NCBI GenBank assembly: GCA_003454665.1
Contig: DMKB01000276.1
Span: 1 to 12,026 of the forward strand
DNA length: 12,026 bases
DNA from: Nitrospiraceae bacterium
GTDB taxonomy: Bacteria > Nitrospirota > UBA9217
Direction: 5' to 3'
A program made the position numbers and the translations under genes. This document shows positions 1-5,691 of the stretch, piece after piece (the first letter of the stretch is position 1; every line of letters begins with the position of its first letter). The notes beneath the pieces are model-generated. The model had not been told where the DNA came from and ran no database searches. It saw only the letters and a program-made list of their open reading frames with translations.

Positions 1-148
1 AAGACAGAACAGGGAAGGAATATCGCGACTGCACGGTAAGTACCAACGTCTCCAAGCCTTCATCCAACGCAACGGTTGCAACAACGTCTCCCTACAGTTC
101 CCCGCCGGGAAATATTGAAACCGCCAGCAGGCTGGTCTGTATATCCGT

Positions 149-177
149 TTGACAACTTCTCGAGTGTTCGATATAAT
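149..177 (+). promoter_or_regulatory. Perfect-consensus sigma70 promoter
   Basis: TTGACA at 149-154 and TATAAT at 172-177 are separated by exactly 17 bases, an exact match to the sigma70 consensus in both hexamers. Transcription should start near base 184. The next recognised gene begins at 731, so the transcript would have a very long leader or be a separate short RNA. Confidence 0.7.
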
Positions 178-183
178 TAGCAG

Positions 184-348
184 CAATGTCAACGTCTTAC
201 CTCGTTAACTGGGACCACAATTCTTTTCAGACGCAATCTAATATTCGAACGGCAGGGAGTATGATTTTGGGCTAACGCAGACGTACTCTGGCAAGAGATT
301 TGCTGACTTTAGAGGCCGCTATTCAGCGTCTGTCGGCGATTCTTTTTT
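184..348 (+). ncRNA. Candidate small RNA or leader transcript
   Basis: This is the stretch between the expected start site of the 149-177 promoter and a T-run at 343-348. Just before the T-run are self-complementary segments (for example CGCT 317-320 with AGCG 325-328, or the alternative GCCG 315-318 with CGGC 334-337) that could make a modest terminator. A 29-codon frame (186-275) starts almost at the predicted transcript 5' end, so a leaderless micropeptide is an alternative. No RNA family was recognised. The call rests only on the promoter-terminator geometry. Confidence 0.25.
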
Positions 349-730
349 AATATCCTTTGTTCTGCCCAAACTATTGTCTGTTTCAACTTGTAATAATAAT
401 ATAGTGGACGTTCCGTACCTTTTTATGGTGATCTGGAAGGGGAAGGCTTATACATGTGCTCTCGCAGGAGCCTACTGCAGTCACAAAGGGTTTTATAGGG
501 ACTGAAGGAACGTTGATGAGGCAACACATCATTCGGGGAAAGGGGGGGGTATGCTGAGAGCAACGCAATGAACAAGTGCGGCGTCACTTTGATACATCGC
601 ATATGAGCCAATTGTGTATGTCGTATGGCGGGAGACAGCAGGAGATTGCATGCAGACCATCTGCAATGTGATGGCACTTGGAAATATGGAAAGGATAAAT
701 AGCATAATTTTTACAATACAGGAGGTTTAC

Positions 731-1342
731 ATGAAAAAAATTCTGTTTTCATTAGTTGCCTTGTTGATAACAGCAGGGTGCGCAGCTTCAGTTTCCAGCC
801 AATATGGGGTGGTGAAAAAAACGGACCAGTTTCATAATAATCGAGTCAGCGTAACCATGAAGGGCGGCGTCATCGATGCGGACTATCTTGGTATCGTGTC
901 AAATCCTGCAGTGTTTAATCCTTATGTTGTACGTTCTCAGGACGGTAAAATCCTTTCGATGGGAATCAAATTTACATACGAAAAAACGTCGTTTGCGGGT
1001 ACTTCTGAAAAATGGCTTAACATAGGGGAGGGCAGTACCATAATCTATTTGATCAACAAAGGTGCCGACAAGGTGGTCATTCATGCGGTCAAGGGGGGCA
1101 TAGATTACGATGTTTCAGCGCCAATGGGAACGGTTTATACAACAAAATATGATGCGGGAGTATTTTCCATAACTCCTGAACAAATGAAAAAGATCGCGGA
1201 TGCGAATACAGTTGAAGTTCGTGTCACGGGAACATCTGGTTCCAAGGATTTCCCACGTAAGCCAAACAATCACTTAATTAAGAATTTTATACCGAACTAC
1301 AAGATGTTCTACGAGACTGAAATACTGCCTTACGTGAAATAA
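731..1342 (+). CDS. Putative lipoprotein of unknown function
   Basis: This is a 203-residue protein. The start at 731 is chosen because GGAGGT lies at 721-726 and because the protein then opens with a lipoprotein signal: MKK, a hydrophobic segment, and a lipobox-like T-A-G-C with the acceptor Cys at residue 17. A longer upstream reading from 614 would bury this signal. The mature part is polar and looks beta-rich, with no further Cys pattern or catalytic motif I can name. It is expected to be anchored to the inner or outer membrane facing the periplasm. It is a single-gene unit ending in a strong terminator. I do not recognise the family; the lipoprotein call is firm, the function unknown. 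Confidence 0.8.
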   Translation: MKKILFSLVALLITAGCAASVSSQYGVVKKTDQFHNNRVSVTMKGGVIDADYLGIVSNPAVFNPYVVRSQDGKILSMGIKFTYEKTSFAGTSEKWLNIGEGSTIIYLINKGADKVVIHAVKGGIDYDVSAPMGTVYTTKYDAGVFSITPEQMKKIADANTVEVRVTGTSGSKDFPRKPNNHLIKNFIPNYKMFYETEILPYVK

Positions 1343-1672
1343 GCTCCTTCATCGTGATGGATGCAAGTTGTTGACCCTGTTTTGTTGAGTTCGCAGCATG
1401 TCAGCCTGGTTATGAAACAGTAACGATCTTAAGGGTTGTGAGCACATGTTCACAACCCTTTTTTGCTCGAATCAAGTGGGATAGTCTGTCAAAAAGCATC
1501 CACACCACCGGTACAGCAACCGGGCGATCGGAAGTGAGCAGGCATTTACCTGATCGAGTAAAGGGTGTTTGGCAAGGTTATCAAATTCCATAAGTACGTA
1601 TTAAATGTTTTCTGTGGAATAGCCATGTGCGATTCCTGCGGCGATCACGTTGTGTGAAGGAGGGTTAATTTC
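1343..1672. other. Intergenic gap between two exported-protein genes
   Basis: Apart from the terminator at 1431-1464 I see no gene. Short self-complementary segments near 1515-1550 (CCGG...CCGG and CAGG...CCTG) may fold but match no RNA family I know. A promoter for the next gene is expected here, but I could not find a convincing -35/-10 pair. Confidence 0.5.
1431..1464 (+). terminator. Rho-independent terminator
   Basis: An 11-bp perfect stem (AAGGGTTGTGA at 1431-1441 with TCACAACCCTT at 1450-1460) around an 8-base loop runs into a T tract at 1459-1464. It ends the lipoprotein unit about 90 bases after its stop codon. Confidence 0.9.
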
Positions 1673-2296
1673 ATGAAGCGAATACTTTTGACTGTTGTGA
1701 TATTGAGTATCTCCGGTATTACGGTTGCGGCTGAAAAGAGCCCAGGCGTGAAGCGCATCGAGGGTTTTAGAAAACTAAAATGGCAGACTACAGCAACCGG
1801 CGCAAAGAGTGTGTATGCGGATTTGGAGTTCGGCTGGAAGTCATCAGGAAAAAGTGTCATTTATCGGCGGACGAACGAGGACTTGAGAATCGGAGAAACG
1901 ATATTTGACGAGATTCGATACAGCTTCAAGGATGATAAGTTTATCAAGCTTATTGCAATACTCGAATCGATCTCCGGATCAAAAATGTCTGACGCTGATG
2001 ATTATGAGCGTAAAAGTCCGACGTACAATTATCGTAGGCTCAAAAAAACACTCGAAGCCAAATATGGCTTGTCGACTCAATACAACGAGAAGGCGGGAAG
2101 ACCGCCGGCCGGAATGAGCCCCCTGTATCGCACCAGGAAGAAGGCAGAATGGTTGGTAGGCGACAGCAAGATAGAGCTCAGTGTGATGACGCGGTCGACG
2201 GTGACGTTCCTCAAAAAGAATAAGGGGAAAAATAAGAAGACTGATTCTCTTTCGTTGAGAATTGAGCATGTTCCGACGGGTAATCTTGGATTTTAA
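1673..2296 (+). CDS. Exported protein of unknown function
   Basis: This is a 207-residue protein starting at an ATG about 10 bases after AAGGAGGG. Residues 1 to about 20 are a Sec signal peptide (MKR, hydrophobic core, cleavage likely after the Ala pair before EKS). The mature protein is rich in Lys, Arg and Tyr. Its layout (a tryptophan-containing opening strand, a segment reading DEIRYSFKDDKFIKL, then YRRLKKTLEAKYG) resembles small periplasmic proteins common in Deltaproteobacteria, in which an F/Y-rich strand pair precedes a helix ending in a KYG-like motif. That resemblance is from memory and does not give a function. A Lys-rich stretch near residues 181-191 lies close to the C terminus. 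Confidence 0.75.
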   Translation: MKRILLTVVILSISGITVAAEKSPGVKRIEGFRKLKWQTTATGAKSVYADLEFGWKSSGKSVIYRRTNEDLRIGETIFDEIRYSFKDDKFIKLIAILESISGSKMSDADDYERKSPTYNYRRLKKTLEAKYGLSTQYNEKAGRPPAGMSPLYRTRKKAEWLVGDSKIELSVMTRSTVTFLKKNKGKNKKTDSLSLRIEHVPTGNLGF

Positions 2297-2409
2297 GAAT
2301 CTGAACGCTTGTTGTATCTGACCGGGCGGCGACTGCTTTGTATTTCGTGGGATGCCGATTAGGGCACTCAGAGATAGTTGTTACCCCGCGGCCGCCCCGT
2401 CCCGCATCA

Positions 2410-2427
2410 GTCCCGCTTCAGCGGGAC
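2410..2427. repeat. Short REP-like hairpin
   Basis: GTCCCGC (2410-2416) and GCGGGAC (2421-2427) form a perfect 7-bp stem with a TTCA loop. An extra GTCCCGC just upstream (near 2399-2405) could compete for the same 3' arm. No T tract follows, so it is not a normal terminator. Related GGCGGGAC segments close both copies of the downstream direct repeat. Confidence 0.55.
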
Positions 2428-2476
2428 GGCGTGTAGCGTTATCAAAGGAGTCTCTTACTTGCGCCAGAGGGACTCC

Positions 2477-2638
2477 ACCGCGAAGACACCAGGAACGCGA
2501 AGAAAAGTCAATCTGGATGTAACCACGGGTCCCGAGTACGGGACACACCGATGAGCACGGTAAAGCTCCAAAGGCTTTAAAACCAGAGAATTGATTCTAC
2601 CCGTGAGGTGAAACCCTGTGTTTCCGCCCTGGCGGGAC
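2477..2638 (+). repeat. Dispersed intergenic repeat, copy 1
   Basis: The first 54 bases (2477-2530) match 3817-3870 at 52 of 54 positions. After that the two copies diverge but keep collinear blocks: a TTTAAAACCA segment, a GATT/GATC-TCTA segment and a closing CTGGCGGGAC. The pattern (an ACCGCGAAGACACCAGGAACG-type segment, then AACCACGGGT) resembles non-coding repeats often seen between genes in environmental Proteobacteria. No coding potential is seen. Confidence 0.8.
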
Positions 2639-2718
2639 GGTGGTTATAATTTTTTGTCCTGAGCTGTTCCGAAAACGTGGAGTCCATCTTGTTCCCATGC
2701 TCCGGACGTCGTTTTCCC

Positions 2719-2747
2719 TTGACTTTCTCCCTGATCGGCGTTATAGT
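2719..2747 (+). promoter_or_regulatory. Sigma70 promoter for the hydrolase unit
   Basis: TTGACT (2719-2724) and TATAGT (2742-2747) are separated by exactly 17 bases, each one mismatch from consensus. Transcription would start near 2754 and give a leader of about 200 bases that contains the riboswitch-like structure. Confidence 0.7.
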
Positions 2748-2773
2748 GTGCACGTAAAGCAGGATAAAAATAG

Positions 2774-2847
2774 TCCGAAATAGCCGAACCCTTCGTGAGA
2801 AGGGAGCAGAAAACGGCGGGTCTGAAAAAGATGGCCGAGCAACCGGA
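2774..2847 (+). promoter_or_regulatory. Candidate c-di-GMP-I (GEMM)-like riboswitch aptamer
   Basis: Seen in the sequence: a closing helix (TCCG 2774-2777 with CGGA 2844-2847); a first hairpin with stem CCCTTC/GAAGGG (2789-2794, 2799-2804) capped by GTGA, a GNRA tetraloop; and a second hairpin with CGGC/GCCG (2814-2817, 2834-2837), an internal GGG/TG loop, TCT/AGA and a GAAAA loop. This three-helix layout, with GNRA loop plus a GGTCT...AGAT receptor-like second arm, is that of c-di-GMP-I riboswitches. The junction reads GGGAGCAGAAAACGGC instead of the usual GGGACGCAAAGCC-type core, so this is a diverged or altered-ligand member at best. The ligand is inferred. Confidence 0.5.
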
Positions 2848-2883
2848 GAGCAGAATTCCGGCATGTTCGGCCTTTCCTTTTTT
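2833..2883 (+). terminator. Riboswitch-coupled intrinsic terminator (attenuator)
   Basis: GGCCGA (2833-2838) pairs with TCGGCC (2867-2872), and inside it CCGGA (2843-2847) pairs with TCCGG (2857-2861). A T-rich tract follows at 2873-2883. Both 5' arms are also used by the aptamer (second hairpin and closing helix), so aptamer and terminator cannot form together. This predicts that ligand binding lets transcription continue into the hydrolase gene. Confidence 0.7.
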
Positions 2884-2951
2884 AACGACCGTTGAGTAGA
2901 GAACGCATCGATCCGACTGGGCTTTCTGCGGCAGGAGCGGAGGATACGACA

Positions 2952-3701
2952 ATGAAACCGTTTATACGAAGTCTGACCAAGCATATGCTTGTGATCATCG
3001 TGATAGTGGGCGTGACATCTATCGTCTATGCAGCACTGCCGAACCCCGGTATGCAGCTCGAACGCGGGAGGACCGCCCTGGTCATCACCGATCCCCAGAA
3101 CGACTTCTTGAGCGAGAAGGGGGTCGCCTGGAGCGTGGTGGCAAAGAGCGTGAAGGCCAACAACACGGTTCAAAACATCGAAAAGATCCTGAAAACGGCC
3201 AAGGCAAGGGGCATCCCCGTGTTCATCTCCCCGCACTACTACTATCCGACCGACAAGGGGTGGAAGTTCGAGGGAGCCCTCGAAAAACTGATGCACAACA
3301 TCAAGATGTTCGACCGTACGGGGTCGCTGAGCCTGGTGGGATTCAAAGGCTCCGGCGCCGACTGGCTGGAACGATACAAGCCCTATATCGAGGATGGAAA
3401 AACGATCGTTGCCAGCCCGCACAAGGTCTACGGGCCGGAGAACAACGACCTGGTCCTGCAACTGCGCAAGCGGGGTATCGACAAGATCATCCTTGCGGGG
3501 ATGTCAGCCAACCTGTGCGTGGAATCTCACTTGCGGGAACTGCTCGAACAGGGGTTTGAGGTCGCCGTCGTGAAAGACGCGACAGCCGCCGCCATCATTG
3601 AGGAAGGAGACGGCTATGCCGCGGCGCTCACCAATTTCCGCTTCATAGCCAATGCCGTGTGGAGCACGAAGGATGCCGTACGTGTCATGAAGCGGTATTA
3701 G
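2952..3701 (+). CDS. Exported isochorismatase-family cysteine hydrolase
   Basis: This is a 249-residue protein. The ATG at 2952 follows GGAGG (2939-2943) at 8-base spacing and gives an N-terminal export signal: positively charged start, hydrophobic segment at about residues 11-26, likely cleavage after VYA. The rest is the usual single-domain size of the isochorismatase-like hydrolase family (nicotinamidase, isochorismatase and other amidases). The expected triad is visible: Asp in ITDPQNDF, Lys in SPHKVYG and the nucleophilic Cys in MSANLCVES. The segment AALTNFRFIANAVW near the C terminus is typical of one subgroup. The substrate cannot be read from sequence. Export is unusual, since most relatives are cytosolic. 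The unit has its own promoter, attenuator and terminator. Confidence 0.88.
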   Translation: MKPFIRSLTKHMLVIIVIVGVTSIVYAALPNPGMQLERGRTALVITDPQNDFLSEKGVAWSVVAKSVKANNTVQNIEKILKTAKARGIPVFISPHYYYPTDKGWKFEGALEKLMHNIKMFDRTGSLSLVGFKGSGADWLERYKPYIEDGKTIVASPHKVYGPENNDLVLQLRKRGIDKIILAGMSANLCVESHLRELLEQGFEVAVVKDATAAAIIEEGDGYAAALTNFRFIANAVWSTKDAVRVMKRY

Positions 3702-3735
3702 CTGTATGAGAGAATGAAACCGAAAATACTCATTC

Positions 3736-3766
3736 AAGGCCGGTCACTGTGACCGGCCTTTTTTTT
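3736..3766 (+). terminator. Strong rho-independent terminator
   Basis: AAGGCCGGTCA and TGACCGGCCTT form an 11-bp perfect stem with a CTG loop (3736-3760), followed by eight T residues. TTGACG overlaps the end of the T tract (3765-3770), as in the terminator-promoter modules elsewhere in the window, but the -10 partner here (TCTACT at 3788) is weak. Confidence 0.93.
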
Positions 3767-3816
3767 GACGTATCCGGGGATAAAGGGTCTACTATGCAGC
3801 TATTCCAGAACCGTTT

Positions 3817-3962
3817 ACCGCGAAGACACCAGGAACGAGAAGAAAAGCCAATCTGGATGTAACCACGGGTAAAGCGTCCGGGGTACAGGCACACAGACTG
3901 CACAGTAATGCGTGTCAGGTTTTAAAACCAAAGGATCGGATCTAATCCCGTCCTGGCGGGAC
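3817..3962 (+). repeat. Dispersed intergenic repeat, copy 2
   Basis: This is the second copy of the element at 2477-2638, in the same orientation. The first 54 bases differ at only two positions (C/A and T/C); the remainder is diverged and about 16 bases shorter, keeping the TTTTAAAACCA and CTGGCGGGAC blocks. Together the copies bracket the riboswitch-hydrolase unit. Confidence 0.8.
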
Positions 3963-4286
3963 CATAGTCCCTCTGCATGTATCGCACAAGCAAATCTCTG
4001 TAGCCTGCAGTAATCCGCAGCAATTCCCTTTCTCAAAGGCCTGCTACTAACAGCAAAAAATTGCTAAATTTCAATGAGATAGGGCGCCTTATATATATAA
4101 TACTTAAGTATTGCTATAACTACAATTTTATGATATATTATATTTCAAGCTTTGCTTTTTGAGGGTTCACGCCAGTCACAGGAGCTTTTCCCGGGGGGGC
4201 ATTACCAGCAGATTCCGAACCGTATTGAAGGGTCCGCGTATTCTCGTGGACTTATTCGATTACTTTATTTAAAAGGAGGAAGTACT
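3963..4286. other. Intergenic region with AT-rich tract
   Basis: No gene is seen. Bases 4085-4150 are strikingly AT-rich, with alternating TA, the palindrome TACTTAAGTA (4101-4110) and a TATAAT at 4096-4101. A matching -35 at 16-18 bases is not evident. This is probably the promoter or upstream-element region of the gene at 4287. A G run lies at about 4192-4198. AAAGGAGGA (4272-4280) is the ribosome-binding site of the next gene. Confidence 0.45.
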
Positions 4287-5051
4287 ATGAGAAAAATCGC
4301 CGCAGTACTACTCCTGGCAGTCGGTACCATGCTGATGCTGCCAGGCCCATCGATCGCAAAGGATGAGGTGCTCAGAAAGAGCATGGCCGAGCTGGACCTG
4401 GCCTACGTTCCACCGCTCTTCTATACCAGTGTCAGCGCCCCGCCCACCCTTAAATCCATGAACATTTACAAGGCAGTATGGGCGCAGTTCGCTGCCCAGT
4501 ACTACGACTACCGGCCGAATGATGTCAACTGGCGGAACTATTTCGACAGCATCGATGACGCCGTACAGCGGGCTGATGCGATCGTACGGGAAGGGACGAA
4601 CCTGCCCGCGGCGCACAATGTCCTCGAAGAAGTCAGAATGCTTATGCTCGACCTCAGAACGAGAAATGGATTCAACAAGATCGTCACCGACCGGCTCACT
4701 GCATTCCATCATCCCATGGAAGGCATTGTCCTCTCCGTGAAGGGTAAGACGCCTGCCGACATCGACGCAGATCTGCTCGAGCATCTTGAAGACCTGATCG
4801 ACGAGGCATGGTTCATGTATCACAAGATCGAGCTCTGCCCCCTTGATCCTGCACTGTGGGACTTCACGATACAGCAGGAGGACGCGTACTACGCGAATCT
4901 CGCGAATCTCCGTGGATCACTCGAGAATTTCGAGAACGCCCTCACCGTCGGAGAGCTCCAGGCTATCATCCAGACCGGCGTAGCGATCAAGCCGAGGTTC
5001 AGAGACCTCTTCATCCTCTTCGGCGACTTCGCAAGTGTAATGGCCAATTAA
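4287..5051 (+). CDS. Exported helical protein of unknown function
   Basis: This is a 254-residue protein. The ATG at 4287 is placed by a strong AAAGGAGGA six bases upstream and by the signal peptide it creates (MRK, Leu-rich core, likely cleavage after SIA at residue 24). Reading further upstream to 4152 would bury the signal. The mature protein appears almost wholly alpha-helical, with amphipathic stretches such as SIDDAVQRADAIVREG and LEEVRMLMLDLRTRNG, one lone Cys, no CXXCH haem motif and no membrane segment after the signal. A soluble periplasmic helical bundle is likely. It sits just upstream of sbtA but is separated by a strong terminator and new promoters, so co-function with the peptide system is only a possibility. 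Confidence 0.8.
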   Translation: MRKIAAVLLLAVGTMLMLPGPSIAKDEVLRKSMAELDLAYVPPLFYTSVSAPPTLKSMNIYKAVWAQFAAQYYDYRPNDVNWRNYFDSIDDAVQRADAIVREGTNLPAAHNVLEEVRMLMLDLRTRNGFNKIVTDRLTAFHHPMEGIVLSVKGKTPADIDADLLEHLEDLIDEAWFMYHKIELCPLDPALWDFTIQQEDAYYANLANLRGSLENFENALTVGELQAIIQTGVAIKPRFRDLFILFGDFASVMAN

Positions 5052-5070
5052 GCAAGAAACGAGTCGATAC

Positions 5071-5107
5071 AAGGGCCGGGTGCTACTGCATCCGGCCCTT
5101 TTTTTTT
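5071..5107 (+). terminator. Rho-independent terminator (module copy 1)
   Basis: AAGGGCCGG (5071-5079) pairs with CCGGCCCTT (5092-5100) around a 12-base loop, followed by a nine-T tract through 5107. It isolates sbtA from the gene upstream and is the first half of a repeated terminator-promoter module. Confidence 0.93.
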
Positions 5108-5110
5108 GGA

Positions 5111-5139
5111 TTGACGGTGCCCGGTAATCGAAATACAGT
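5111..5139 (+). promoter_or_regulatory. Promoter of module copy 1 (weaker)
   Basis: TTGACG (5111-5116), 17 bases, then TACAGT (5134-5139). The spacer begins GTGCCCGGTAAT, closely matching the spacers of the promoters at 9343 and 10140. The -10 is the weakest of the three, and a better promoter lies just downstream. Confidence 0.45.
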
Positions 5140-5148
5140 AACGCGCCC

Positions 5149-5177
5149 TTGACAGAGCGCACGGCAAATGATAGAAT
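5149..5177 (+). promoter_or_regulatory. Main sigma70 promoter of sbtA
   Basis: A perfect TTGACA (5149-5154) is followed after exactly 17 bases by TAGAAT (5172-5177). Transcription should start near 5184, leaving a leader of about 160 bases before sbtA. The leader contains a CAGG...CCTG mini-hairpin near 5235 but no riboswitch class I recognise. Confidence 0.75.
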
Positions 5178-5331
5178 TTTCTTATCCTTGTTTCAGAAAA
5201 ATATAGATTTCCTCTCTCTTTTTTCATCCAAAACAGGCAAGAACCTGGGCAGCAATTACGCCGAAGGTAGGACGATCACATCAATACAGCCGAATATTCA
5301 TACACATTATGCAAAACGTCATTTGCCATCG

Positions 5332-5340
5332 AAAGGAGGT
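5332..5340 (+). promoter_or_regulatory. Near-perfect ribosome-binding site of sbtA
   Basis: AAAGGAGGT lies six bases before the ATG at 5347. It is among the best Shine-Dalgarno matches in the window, predicts high translation of the precursor, and excludes the longer in-frame reading from 5149. Confidence 0.85.
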
Positions 5341-5346
5341 GTACCT

Positions 5347-5553
5347 ATGGACGCGAAGGATCTGAAGAAGTTCCTGGCGGGGCTCGGCATCGCGAGCCTG
5401 CTGGCTGGCACCACCCTCATGGTCGACGGTTGCCAGTCTTCGAGCAGTTGAACCGGCAATAAAAAGGGCGACTCTCAGCATGCTCCTGGCGGCAGTTGAA
5501 GCGGCGACAAAAAGCCGGCTTCCCCCCAGGGTAGCTGAAGTGGCTCAAAATAG
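5347..5553 (+). CDS. sbtA: Selenocysteine-rich RiPP precursor peptide SbtA
   Basis: This is a 68-residue peptide if in-frame TGA codons are read as selenocysteine (Sec, U); the true stop is TAG at 5551. A textbook AAAGGAGGT (5332-5340) fixes the ATG. Residues 1-28 are a leader-like helix (charged DLKK, then a hydrophobic Ala/Gly/Leu run), Cys is at 29, and the core is low-complexity Ser/Gly/Lys/Pro. Sec falls at 35, 51 and 64 (TGA at 5449, 5497 and 5536), always as Ser-Sec-(Thr/Ser)-Gly. A conventional reading would end after 34 residues. The combination of this leader, repeated Sec-Gly motifs and an adjacent SPASM maturase matches the SbtA family of predicted thio/seleno-modified peptides. 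The final structure and role are unknown. Confidence 0.88.
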
Positions 5554-5567
5554 TGCGGTCGCACTAT
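5539..5567 (+). promoter_or_regulatory. Bacterial SECIS element for the third Sec codon
   Basis: After the TGA at 5536-5538 come 11 unpaired bases, then a perfect 7-bp stem (ATAGTGC 5550-5556 with GCACTAT 5561-5567) with loop GGTC (5557-5560). The loop starts 18 bases after the UGA and opens with two G residues. This satisfies the published bacterial SECIS rules as I recall them: an upper stem of 4-16 bp, a loop of 3-14 bases with a G in the first two, and a UGA-to-loop distance of about 16-37. The TAG stop lies inside the stem. Confidence 0.72.
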
Positions 5568-5610
5568 CATCGGATTTACGACGTGTTCCAAGGATGCCTT
5601 AGCAACGCTT

Positions 5611-5646
5611 GCCCGGCTTGATTGATGCCGGGCCCCAACTGTTTTT
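5611..5646 (+). terminator. Terminator-like hairpin between sbtA and sbtM
   Basis: GCCCGGC (5611-5617) and GCCGGGC (5627-5633) make a perfect 7-bp GC stem with a 9-base loop. A run of five T follows at 5642-5646, but 8 bases separate stem and T run, so termination is probably partial. It could raise the precursor-to-enzyme ratio. Confidence 0.55.
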
Positions 5647-5649
5647 GTT

Positions 5650-5691
5650 GTCCTGGGCGCGGGCCGGCGAGGCCGGTTTCGTGCCCAGGAC
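5650..5691 (+). repeat. Long GC-rich inverted repeat before sbtM
   Basis: GTCCTGGGC (5650-5658) pairs with GCCCAGGAC (5683-5691), extended by two more pairs and an inner CCGG/CCGG helix, giving one long hairpin of about 42 bases ending 17 bases before the chosen sbtM start. No T tract follows. It may protect the mRNA 3' of a processing point or limit sbtM translation. Confidence 0.7.

Larger units (their letters stand above)
1..730. other. Region without a convincing gene
   Basis: No reading frame here has a start, ribosome-binding site and plausible protein together. A frame open from the left edge ends near base 152 (it contains DRTGKEYRDC) and could be the tail of a gene outside the window or a decayed gene. 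A second frame stays open for about 77 codons from 276 to 506 but lacks a start and resembles nothing I recognise. Small minus-strand frames between 383 and 677 look like chance. The only strong signal is the promoter at 149-177. A short G-rich run lies at about 540-549. Confidence 0.5.
2297..2951. other. Long regulatory intergenic region
   Basis: This 650-base stretch has no gene of its own. It holds in order a REP-like hairpin (2410-2427), repeat copy 1 (2477-2638), a sigma70 promoter (2719-2747), a GEMM-like riboswitch (2774-2847) and an overlapping terminator (2833-2883). A long minus-strand frame that overlaps it and the next gene is treated as a shadow. Confidence 0.7.

Noticed and set aside
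614..730. Upstream extension of the first lipoprotein
   Set aside because: The ATG at 731 has a strong ribosome-binding site and creates a lipoprotein signal peptide at the exact N terminus.
2577..3461. Long minus-strand reading frame of 294 codons opposite the hydrolase gene
   Set aside because: It covers the riboswitch and repeat region and lies antisense to a clear isochorismatase-family gene with intact catalytic residues; its translation shows no domain.
5347..5451. A 34-residue peptide ending at the first TGA
   Set aside because: Two further TGA codons recur in the same Ser-TGA-(Ser/Thr)-Gly context, a SECIS-like hairpin follows the last one, and an SbtM-type maturase is adjacent; Sec decoding explains all of this.
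5500..5519. Hairpin AGCGGC...GCCGGCT right after the second TGA as a SECIS element
   Set aside because: The stem starts directly at the TGA and its loop is only 6 bases away, outside the usual 16-37 base range; kept only as an unusual possibility.
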